8,303 nt of DNA from NCBI GenBank assembly GCA_900767495.1, contig CAAFZH010000033.1, positions 1-8,303 of the forward strand. Reading direction: 5' to 3'. The DNA is from Clostridia bacterium (GTDB taxonomy: Bacteria; Bacillota; Clostridia; Christensenellales; Borkfalkiaceae). How positions within the stretch are numbered: the stretch's first letter is position 1; the number at the start of each line of letters is the position of its first letter. The notes beneath the pieces were generated by a model, which searched no databases, was not told where the DNA came from, and saw nothing but the letters and a program-made list of their open reading frames with translations. Both the position numbers and the translations under genes were made by a program. Shown here piece by piece: positions 1 through 4,920 of this stretch.

Positions 1-83
1 ATACTACGACTAAAGCGAAAAGTATATTCCTTGCGGAAACTCAGGCTCCCGGGCGATTGCGTCGCTGCGCTCGCAAAGACAAT
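1..83 (-). repeat. Dispersed repeat element, left copy (inverted relative to 8203-8294)
   Basis: Read on the minus strand, this stretch aligns with the right-end repeat at 8203-8294. Shared blocks, in the same order, are TTGCGAG, a CGAC-containing core, CCCGGGAG, TTTCCGCAA, an AT-rich stretch with ATATACT or GTATATTC, and CGCTTT-GTCGT. The core (GTC-TTGCGAG...GCAATC) resembles the GTCATTGCGAG...GCAATCTC type of short interspersed repeat seen in intergenic DNA of many bacterial genomes; that family assignment is from memory. There is no open reading frame, and the element is cut by the window edge. The copies differ by indels and substitutions, so this is not a recent duplication. Confidence 0.6.
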
Positions 84-146
84 AAAACAAAACTCGCGTC
101 CGCCGCGTAGGCGAAGTGGCACGAAGTGCCGATAGGGGATTCAGCG
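84..146. other. Intergenic stretch downstream of malQ
   Basis: This is the short gap after the malQ stop codon. It contains a small perfect hairpin (GGCAC at 118-122, GTGCC at 126-130, loop GAA). No run of T follows the hairpin on the minus strand, so it is not a convincing intrinsic terminator for malQ. Nothing else is recognisable. Confidence 0.4.
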
Positions 147-1604
147 TTATTTGCGGGAGGCGGCGAGGAGCGCAAGACGGGCGGCAAGTTCGTCGGTAAA
201 AAGTTCTTTTTTAAACCGAACGCGCCAGTTGCCGAGCGTGGACGGCTCGTTTATGCGGTACTCGTTGCCGAGCGCGCAAAGATCGGCAAACGACGATATC
301 ACGAGTTGCGATTTTACCGAATATAACAAATCCGTAAGCGCGTAAGTCAAAGCGCGCTTGCTTTTTATCTGCCCTGACGGACGATTAAGGCGCTTTGCGA
401 CCTCTTTCCTTAAATATGCGTATTTCGCCTTATTTGCAGACTTTATATATCCGTAAGCGGTGTCGTTATCGTGAGTACCAACGTAAGACACGCTGTTATA
501 ATCTATATTTTCGGGCAAGTAAGGGTTAGCAGCGTTGCCGTCAAACGCGAACAGAAGTACCTTCATACCCCTTAAACCCGTAACCTTCAACAGTTCCCTT
601 ACGCCGTCGTCAATCGTGCCTAAATCTTCCGCTACGAGTTTTTCACGCGGAAATTTAAGCAAAAATTCCTTGCCGTCGGCTTTTTCCCATTCGCCGTTTA
701 CGGCTTTTTCGCCGTAGGGGATAGCCCAGAACCTATCCAGACCTCTGAAATGGTCTATACGGACGAGGTCGTAGCGGTCAAGCGCGAATTTCAAACGCTT
801 TTTCCACCATTTATACCCGTCCTCGCGCATACGGGCGTAGTCGTACACGGGGTTGCCCCAAAGTTGCCCGTCCGCGCTGAAATAATCGGGCGGCACGCCC
901 GCCACTTTTACGGGCGCGAGGTTTTCGTCCACACAAAACTGCGAGGGGTTTTCCCATACTTCCGCGCCGTCGGCGGCAACGTACAACGGCAGATCGCCCA
1001 TAATTTTTATGCCCGCCTTTGCCGCGTAGTTTTTAAGTTTGTCGTACTGCCCGCGCAGAATAAACTGTATAAACGTATAGAACAGATATTCGTCGTAATG
1101 CTCGTTTAAAAACTCGTCCATAGCGCGTTTATCGCGTTTTTTAAGTTTATCGGGAAAATTCGCGAGTTCACCGTAAACGGCTTTTGCCGCGGTAAAGAGA
1201 GCGAAAGTTTTTACGCTGCCGCCGTTTACGAACGCCAAAAATTCGTCGGTGGGGATATACCGCGAATACGCTTTTTTTAAAAGCGCGTAACGGCTTTTAT
1301 AAAGCCGCGCGTAGTCTATCTTTCCCACGGTGCGTTTTTCACATCTGAGTTCTGCGGCGGTGATAAGTCCGCGGGCAAATAAATCTTCTAAATCGGTAAA
1401 ATAGGGGTTTAAAGACGAGTCGCCCGTGGTCTGATACGGACTGTCGCCGTAAGTAGTCTGCCCGAGCGGCAAGGTTTGCCACACGGTATGTTTGCTTTTT
1501 TTTAAAAAGTCGATAAAGTCGTAACTTTCCTTACCGAAAGTGCCTGTTCCGTACTCGCCCGGGAGCGAAAATACGGGCATTAAAATTCCGCATTCTTTTT
1601 TCAT
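147..1604 (-). CDS. malQ: 4-alpha-glucanotransferase (amylomaltase, GH77)
   Basis: This cytoplasmic enzyme transfers alpha-1,4-glucan segments between maltodextrins, releasing glucose, and works in maltodextrin or glycogen turnover. The 485-residue protein has the normal length of a bacterial GH77 enzyme without extra N-terminal domains. Visible motifs are the N-terminal GILMPVFSLPGEYGTGTFG, the substrate-loop region SPYQTTGDSSLNPYF (about 55-69) and GDLPLYVAADGAEVW (203-217). The catalytic set follows: nucleophile D284 in VRIDHFRG, acid/base E326 in VAEDLG, and the HDN triad with D379 in GTHDND. The ATG is preceded by AAGG about seven bases upstream, and the gene lies 22 nt after dapL on the same strand, so it is probably co-transcribed with dapF and dapL. 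That linkage has no obvious metabolic logic. All key residues are present. Confidence 0.96.
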   Translation of the reverse strand: MKKECGILMPVFSLPGEYGTGTFGKESYDFIDFLKKSKHTVWQTLPLGQTTYGDSPYQTTGDSSLNPYFTDLEDLFARGLITAAELRCEKRTVGKIDYARLYKSRYALLKKAYSRYIPTDEFLAFVNGGSVKTFALFTAAKAVYGELANFPDKLKKRDKRAMDEFLNEHYDEYLFYTFIQFILRGQYDKLKNYAAKAGIKIMGDLPLYVAADGAEVWENPSQFCVDENLAPVKVAGVPPDYFSADGQLWGNPVYDYARMREDGYKWWKKRLKFALDRYDLVRIDHFRGLDRFWAIPYGEKAVNGEWEKADGKEFLLKFPREKLVAEDLGTIDDGVRELLKVTGLRGMKVLLFAFDGNAANPYLPENIDYNSVSYVGTHDNDTAYGYIKSANKAKYAYLRKEVAKRLNRPSGQIKSKRALTYALTDLLYSVKSQLVISSFADLCALGNEYRINEPSTLGNWRVRFKKELFTDELAARLALLAASRK

Positions 1605-1626
1605 ATGTACCTTACAAAATTTTTTT

Positions 1627-2778
1627 TCAGAAAACAGCGCCGCTTAAAATATCGGCGGCTTTAAGAGCGTCCTCTCGCGAGCAAAACGCCGAAAAACGAA
1701 CGAAATCCTCGCCGCCGTCGGAAAATCCGCTGCCGGGCGTAACCGCCAGTCCGAGTTTATCGAGCAGATATTCGCAAAACTCGTCGCCCGAAAACCCGTC
1801 GGGGGCTTTTACGAACGCGTAAGGCGACGCCCTGCTGATATTATACCACAAATTTGCGTTTTTCAAAGCGTTTTTAAGAATATCGGCGTTGGTTTTATAA
1901 AAATTTATTCGTTTTTTTATTTCGCGCGCACCCTCGGGGGAGTAAAAAGTTTCCGCTCCGCGCTGCGTTATATACGAAACGCCGTTAAACCTGCAACCCG
2001 ACTGTCTTTTTTTGAGTTCGTTAAGTCTGCCCGCCGCGTGCGGAATTATCGTATAGCCGCACCTTATACCCGTAAAGCCGAACGACTTGGAATACGAGTT
2101 TATCTCCACCACGCAATTTTTCGCGCCGCTTACCCCGTATATATTTTTCATTTCGCCGCCCGGGATAAATTCCGAGTAAGCCGAATCGAAAATTATAACC
2201 GCGCCGGTGTTTAAAGCGTACCCTATCCAAAGGCTTAAAAGTTCCTTTCCCATGAGCGCGCCCGTGGGGTTTTGCGGCGAACATAAATAGATTAAATCGT
2301 AAGTTTTGCCGTAGGGCGGAAACGGCAGAAAACCGTCCTCGGCAAAGGTTTTTAAAGTTTCGACCTCGTTGCCGCAGAGCAAATTCGCCTCTAGCCCCGC
2401 GGGGTAGCACGGCGTGGGGAAAAGAACTTTTTTACCCCGTCCGAACAGTTCGCAGATATTGCCGAGTTCGCCTTTTGCGCCGTCGGTAATAAAAACCTCG
2501 TCGGGCGAAATTTCGCCGCCGTAATACGCGGCTATTTTCTCGCGCAAAAAGTCGTACCCCTGCGACGGCGGATAGCCGCGGAAAGTTTGCTTTACGCCCA
2601 TTTCGTCGCAAGCCTTTTTCATAGCCTCCGCCGTGAACGAAAACAACGGTTCGGTTACGTCGCCCACGCCTAAATCTATCACTCGTCTGCCGCCCGTTTT
2701 GGCGCGCGCGACCTTATCGCGCATCTCGCCGAATACGTATGTTTTGCGCAATTTATCAAAGCACTCGTTATATTTCAT
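1627..2778 (-). CDS. dapL: LL-diaminopimelate aminotransferase
   Basis: This PLP-dependent class I/II aminotransferase converts tetrahydrodipicolinate and glutamate directly to LL-diaminopimelate, bypassing the succinylase and acetylase branches of lysine synthesis. DapL hallmarks are visible: GVGDVTEPL (37-45), TFRGYPPSQGYDFLRE (65-80), SPQNPTG with N170, D198 and Y201 in FDSAYSEF, the PLP lysine K231 in SYSKSFGFTGIRCGY, FNGVSYITQRGAE (264-276), and the carboxylate-binding R361 in FVRFSAF. At 383 residues it is somewhat shorter than the roughly 410-residue enzymes of plants and Chlamydia. The ATG overlaps the end of dapF by 11 nt, and a GGGGAG site lies about nine bases upstream inside dapF, which suggests translational coupling. 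A generic aspartate-type aminotransferase is the alternative, but the FRGY and FNGVSY motifs and the dapF neighbour favour DapL. Confidence 0.93.
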   Translation of the reverse strand: MKYNECFDKLRKTYVFGEMRDKVARAKTGGRRVIDLGVGDVTEPLFSFTAEAMKKACDEMGVKQTFRGYPPSQGYDFLREKIAAYYGGEISPDEVFITDGAKGELGNICELFGRGKKVLFPTPCYPAGLEANLLCGNEVETLKTFAEDGFLPFPPYGKTYDLIYLCSPQNPTGALMGKELLSLWIGYALNTGAVIIFDSAYSEFIPGGEMKNIYGVSGAKNCVVEINSYSKSFGFTGIRCGYTIIPHAAGRLNELKKRQSGCRFNGVSYITQRGAETFYSPEGAREIKKRINFYKTNADILKNALKNANLWYNISRASPYAFVKAPDGFSGDEFCEYLLDKLGLAVTPGSGFSDGGEDFVRFSAFCSREDALKAADILSGAVF

Positions 2779-3577
2779 AGTCCGCGCTCCCCTCGAAAAC
2801 CTCTTTAACCTCGCCTTTAAGATATGCGGCGTTTTCGGTAAGCGTTACCCAAAGAGTGCCGCCGCGCATAATAATTTCGAATTTATCGCCGCCCCGCCGC
2901 AAAGACAACGCCTTAGCCGCCGCCACCGCGCCGCTGCCGCAGGCAAAAGTATAACCGCTGCCGCGCTCGTACACCTCAACCCTTGCGCCGCGAGCCGTTT
3001 CCTCGCATCGTTCCACGTTTACGCCGCCGACAAACAGTCCGCTCTCCTCCGCTTTTTTCGCCATAAATTCCGCGCTTTTTTCGCCGCCGAATACGGCGAG
3101 GTGTTTATTGCCGACGTCTACGGCGAAAATATCGCCTTTATCAATCTTTACTCCCGCCGACAAAAGCGCGGCGGCGACTTTTTGCGAACTTATGTACTCG
3201 CGCGGAAAAGGCATAGCGGCCTGCGCCGTGCAGGAACGACTTTTAATATCGGTTAATTTAACGCTCACCACGCCGCAGTCGGTTTCCACGGTAACAGGAT
3301 TATTCTTTACGTCGGCGTATTTTTTTGCAAAAAACGCCGCGCACCTTACTCCGTTACCGCACATCGCCCCGCGCGAGCCGTCGGCGTTGTACATAACCAT
3401 CTTTATATCCGCGCGCGCGGAACTCTCTATCGCGATAATTCCGTCGCTGCCTATCCCGAACCTTCTGTCGCTTGCAAAGAGCGCGAATTTTTTCAATTCG
3501 TCCTCGGTTTTAAACGGGTTGAAAAAATAGATATAGTCGTTACCGCAGGCCTGCATTTTAATAAACTTAAACTTCAT
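2768..3577 (-). CDS. dapF: Diaminopimelate epimerase
   Basis: This enzyme interconverts LL- and meso-diaminopimelate by a two-cysteine, cofactor-free mechanism, supplying meso-DAP for peptidoglycan and lysine. The 269-residue protein shows the family signatures: KMQACGNDYIY at the N-terminus, RRFGIGSDGII (38-48), the first catalytic cysteine C73 in AMCGNGVRC, GNKHLAVF (156-163), and the second catalytic cysteine C213 in FACGSGA. The substrate loop reads ERGSGYT where many family members have ERG-GET, so the usual glutamate is replaced by tyrosine (Y209). It heads the operon with dapL, which makes its substrate. The start is the first ATG after an in-frame TAA only 6-8 nt upstream. No Shine-Dalgarno sequence precedes it; instead a TATAAT lies 5 nt upstream of the ATG. 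Confidence 0.96.
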   Translation of the reverse strand: MKFKFIKMQACGNDYIYFFNPFKTEDELKKFALFASDRRFGIGSDGIIAIESSARADIKMVMYNADGSRGAMCGNGVRCAAFFAKKYADVKNNPVTVETDCGVVSVKLTDIKSRSCTAQAAMPFPREYISSQKVAAALLSAGVKIDKGDIFAVDVGNKHLAVFGGEKSAEFMAKKAEESGLFVGGVNVERCEETARGARVEVYERGSGYTFACGSGAVAAAKALSLRRGGDKFEIIMRGGTLWVTLTENAAYLKGEVKEVFEGSADYEI

Positions 3578-3582
3578 ACGAT

Positions 3583-3588
3583 ATTATA
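3583..3588 (-). promoter_or_regulatory. Candidate dapF operon -10 box (possible leaderless start)
   Basis: On the minus strand a perfect TATAAT is followed by five bases and then the dapF ATG, so transcription would begin at or within one or two bases of the start codon. The -35 position is poor: TAATTT at 17-bp spacing (3606-3611) or TTAATT at 18. The absence of any Shine-Dalgarno sequence agrees with a leaderless mRNA. A competing weak promoter further upstream (TTGCTA at 3647-3652, 17 bp, TATTTT at 3624-3629) would give a leader of about 40 nt. Confidence 0.4.
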
Positions 3589-3668
3589 CGCCGCAGAGCG
3601 TATAAAAATTAAAGAAAAAACACAAAATAATGCAGGGACTAACAATTAGCAAAAAAAATTATTAAAAA

Positions 3669-3690
3669 TTTTTACAAAAGTTTGTAAAAA
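3669..3690. promoter_or_regulatory. Perfect 22-bp palindrome just upstream of the hsp20 -35 box
   Basis: TTTTTACAAA and TTTGTAAAAA form perfect 10-bp arms around a central AG. The palindrome ends three bases before the TTGACA box of the hsp20 promoter and sits in a strongly AT-rich tract. It could be an activator or repressor operator, or simply part of an A/T-rich UP-like element. It does not match CIRCE or the CtsR heptad repeat. No regulator can be named from the sequence. Confidence 0.5.
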
Positions 3691-3693
3691 CGC

Positions 3694-3722
3694 TTGACAA
3701 ACGATATAAACGGTGTTATAAT
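3694..3722 (+). promoter_or_regulatory. hsp20 promoter, perfect sigma-A consensus
   Basis: TTGACA (3694-3699), a 17-bp spacer, and TATAAT (3717-3722) give a perfect consensus promoter, with TG one base before the -10 box (extended -10). Transcription should start near 3729, leaving a leader of about 74 nt before the hsp20 start codon. A promoter this strong in front of a stress gene would normally need a repressor or post-transcriptional control, which fits the dyads on either side of it. Confidence 0.85.
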
Positions 3723-3726
3723 ATTG

Positions 3727-3770
3727 GCAGTCAAACGGTTAGAGCGCTAACACTTAAACAGGTTGACTGC
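3727..3770 (+). promoter_or_regulatory. Dyad / stem-loop in the hsp20 start region
   Basis: GCAGTCAA (3727-3734) and TTGACTGC (3763-3770) are perfect inverted repeats. Allowing two mismatches, the arms extend to 14 bases (3727-3740 and 3757-3770). Inside them GTTAG-AGCG-CTAAC (3738-3751) forms a second, perfect 5-bp hairpin with a four-base loop. The structure begins at the predicted transcription start. It could be a DNA operator overlapping +1 or a 5' RNA stem-loop. It does not include the ribosome binding site at 3791-3796, so a classical site-occluding RNA thermometer is not supported. Confidence 0.5.
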
Positions 3771-3802
3771 TAAAAATAAAAATAATATATGAGGTGATTT
3801 TT

Positions 3803-4246
3803 ATGAAGAACTATGTAGTAAGGAACAACCGTAATAACGGATACGATTTTTGGGACGACGCTTTCGACAACTTTTTCAGACCTGCTTTTTACGAAGGTAA
3901 ACGCGGCGAAATGAAAACGGATATTAAGGAAAACGAGAACGCGTACGTAATGGAAGTCGAGGCTGCGGGCTTTGACAAAAAAGATATAAATCTTTCGCTC
4001 GAGAACGGTTATCTGACTATAACCGCCTCTAAAAAAGAGTGTGAAAAAGACTGCAACGACAAGACCGACTGCAAGAAAGAAAACTATATAAGAAGAGAGA
4101 GAAGTTGCTCGCTTTCGAGGAGTTTCTACGTAGGCGACGTAAAGAAAGAGGACGTCAAAGCCAAATACGAAAACGGTATTTTAACGGTGGAAATCCCCAA
4201 AGAGAAACCTGCCGTACCCGTTTCTCACAACATCGAAATAGAATAA
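3803..4246 (+). CDS. Small heat-shock protein, Hsp20 / alpha-crystallin family
   Basis: This is an ATP-independent holdase chaperone that binds unfolding proteins in the cytoplasm, usually as a large oligomer. The 147-residue protein has an N-terminal arm with aromatic residues (YDFWDDAFDNFF), an alpha-crystallin domain at about 37-133 (MKTDIKENENAYVMEVEAAG; RSFYVGDVKKEDVKAKY), the conserved A-x-x-x-G-x-L at 120-126 (AKYENGIL), and a C-terminal I-x-I motif (I144, I146) used in oligomer assembly. The chosen ATG has GAGGTG six bases upstream; a GTG at 3794 lies within that ribosome site and is rejected. Unusually for the family, four cysteines (C80, C84, C90, C102) cluster in the loop region. 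The gene stands alone, with its own consensus promoter and terminator. Confidence 0.95.
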   Translation: MKNYVVRNNRNNGYDFWDDAFDNFFRPAFYEGKRGEMKTDIKENENAYVMEVEAAGFDKKDINLSLENGYLTITASKKECEKDCNDKTDCKKENYIRRERSCSLSRSFYVGDVKKEDVKAKYENGILTVEIPKEKPAVPVSHNIEIE

Positions 4247-4254
4247 TCTAATCG

Positions 4255-4293
4255 AAAACCGCCGCAAGCCGAAAGGTTTGCGGCGGTTTTTTT
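4255..4293 (+). terminator. Intrinsic terminator of hsp20
   Basis: A stem of at least 12 bp (ACCGCCGCAAGCC side at 4258-4270, GGTTTGCGGCGG at 4275-4286, one G-T pair) closes a GAAA loop and runs into a seven-T tract at 4287-4293. It lies about ten bases after the hsp20 stop codon. The A run at 4255-4258 can pair with the T tract. Confidence 0.93.
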
Positions 4294-4362
4294 CTGAAAA
4301 GACCGCCGCGGGGTGAATGGTTTGCGGCGGTTTTTCCCTGAAAAGACCGCCGCGGGGTGAAA
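4275..4362. repeat. 44-bp tandem duplication in the terminator region
   Basis: Positions 4275-4318 and 4319-4362 are direct, abutting repeats of 44 bp, identical except for TT against CC in the middle and the last base (41 of 44). Each unit holds the right arm of a terminator stem, its T tract, and the GACCGCCGCGGGGTGA segment that is the left arm of the next hairpin. The copy at 4302-4309 (ACCGCCGC) can also pair with 4324-4331 (GCGGCGGT) ahead of TTTTT, which would make a second rightward terminator. Confidence 0.9.
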
Positions 4363-4380
4363 AATCACCCCGCGGCGGTC
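4345..4380 (-). terminator. Terminator of the XRE regulator gene (16-bp perfect stem)
   Basis: GACCGCCGCGGGGTGA (4345-4360) and its exact reverse complement (4365-4380) flank a four-base loop. On the minus strand the stem is followed by TTTT (4341-4344). It starts eight bases beyond the stop codon of the regulator gene, so it serves the leftward transcript. The duplicated left arm at 4301-4316 gives the right arm an alternative partner. Confidence 0.85.
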
Positions 4381-4388
4381 TGCAATTT

Positions 4389-4700
4389 CTATTCTTTTTT
4401 TGCAAGATTTTTTATCAATTCGTAAACGGCTCTTTTCTCCTTTTCGGTAAGCCGTTCGTAAGCAAACAATAATTCCATAGTGCGCGGCGATGCCGTTACC
4501 TCGTCGCCCTCGTAAAAAAATTCCGATAAAGTTACGCCTAACGCCTCGCATATCGCTTGCAACGTGGCAATCTTCGGCTCCGCGCCGCTTTTAAACATAT
4601 TGGCGACCGTACTTTGCGTAAGCATCGCCTCGGTGGCGAGTCTGTTTACCGACCAACCTCTCTCTTTGCGCATTTCGTCAATTTTTCCGACTATATTCAA
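4389..4700 (-). CDS. Small XRE-family (Cro/C1-type HTH) transcriptional regulator
   Basis: This 103-residue DNA-binding protein has a helix-turn-helix at about residues 5-62: IDEMRKERGWSVNRLATEA, the recognition-helix region LTQSTVANMFKSG, then PKIATLQAICEALGVTLSEFF. This is the typical single-domain Cro/C1 layout. The C-terminal part (about 70-103, charged, LTEKEKRAVYELIKNL) is a predicted helix of the kind that dimerises such proteins. The start is a TTG at 4698-4700, supported by GAGAGGG about nine bases upstream; an ATG ten residues further in would cut into helix 1. The target is unknown. The gene is divergent from a strong rightward promoter at 4774-4802 that contains an imperfect dyad, a plausible operator by position only. 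Confidence 0.88.
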   Translation of the reverse strand: MNIVGKIDEMRKERGWSVNRLATEAMLTQSTVANMFKSGAEPKIATLQAICEALGVTLSEFFYEGDEVTASPRTMELLFAYERLTEKEKRAVYELIKNLAKKE

Positions 4701-4742
4701 AACGCTTTCCCTCTCACTCTGTCGATATCATTAGTATATATC

Positions 4743-4770
4743 ATTTTATCGTTAATTATATAGCGTTAAA
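4743..4770 (-). promoter_or_regulatory. Weak candidate promoter for the XRE gene
   Basis: On the minus strand TAAAAT (4743-4748) lies 16 bp downstream of TTTAAC (4765-4770), a weak -35. The surrounding sequence is AT-rich and other -10-like words occur (TATACT nearer the gene), so the exact promoter is uncertain. If correct, it lies a few bases from the oppositely oriented promoter at 4774-4802, so the two could compete or share an operator. Confidence 0.3.
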
Positions 4771-4773
4771 CGG

Positions 4774-4802
4774 TTGACAAATTAGCGGTGAACTGTTAAA
4801 AT
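4774..4802 (+). promoter_or_regulatory. Strong rightward promoter with no obvious gene
   Basis: TTGACA (4774-4779), a 17-bp spacer, and TAAAAT (4797-4802) with TG one base before the -10 box. This is close to consensus and organised like the hsp20 promoter. Transcription should start near 4809. No credible coding sequence follows on this strand, and galK lies downstream in the opposite orientation. An imperfect dyad, AACGGTTGAC (4769-4778) and GTGAACTGTT (4788-4797; 8 of 10 matching as inverted repeats), overlaps the -35 and spacer. Confidence 0.7.
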
Positions 4803-4808
4803 ATAATT

Positions 4809-4911
4809 ATAACGAGTGAAAGTTTGGCGAAATAGTAAAATAAGATTACACAATGGAGATCGTACATATAGAACGCGGGGTTGCCGATTTTCGGCAACCC
4901 CGCGTTCGCAT
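4809..4911 (+). ncRNA. Candidate small RNA of about 100 nt (unrecognised)
   Basis: A transcript from the strong promoter at 4774-4802 would run about 60 nt through A-rich sequence and end in a perfect 17-bp hairpin (arms 4871-4887 and 4891-4907). The only ATG frame (4853-4915, 20 codons) has no ribosome binding site and runs through the hairpin, so it is not a convincing gene. A longer GTG-initiated frame from 4816 lies mainly antisense to galK and has no recognisable protein character. I do not recognise a known RNA family. The hairpin may instead only terminate galK. Confidence 0.35.
4871..4907. terminator. 17-bp perfect hairpin between the orphan promoter and galK
   Basis: GAACGCGGGGTTGCCGA (4871-4887) is the exact reverse complement of 4891-4907, around a TTT loop. 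It starts 13 bases past the galK stop codon in the leftward direction. Neither side has a continuous T run: rightward it is followed by GCATTTAACTTATTTATTTG, leftward by TATATG. The hairpin could end both galK and the rightward transcript. Confidence 0.6.
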
Positions 4912-4920
4912 TTAACTTAT

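Noticed and set aside
750..1109. 119-codon plus-strand frame inside malQ
   Set aside because: It is a shadow on the reverse strand of a gene with all its catalytic motifs; there is no ribosome site or family similarity.
3694..3770. CIRCE element or CtsR operator at the hsp20 promoter
   Set aside because: CIRCE needs TTAGCACTC-N9-GAGTGCTAA, and only short TTAG/CTAA words are present. A single GTCAAA occurs without the tandem heptad required for CtsR.
3794..3802. Earlier GTG start for the Hsp20 gene
   Set aside because: The GTG lies inside the GAGGTG ribosome binding site, which is ideally spaced from the ATG at 3803.
4853..4915. 20-codon peptide in the orphan transcript
   Set aside because: There is no Shine-Dalgarno sequence, and half of the frame is the perfect hairpin, so the coding pattern is explained by the palindrome.
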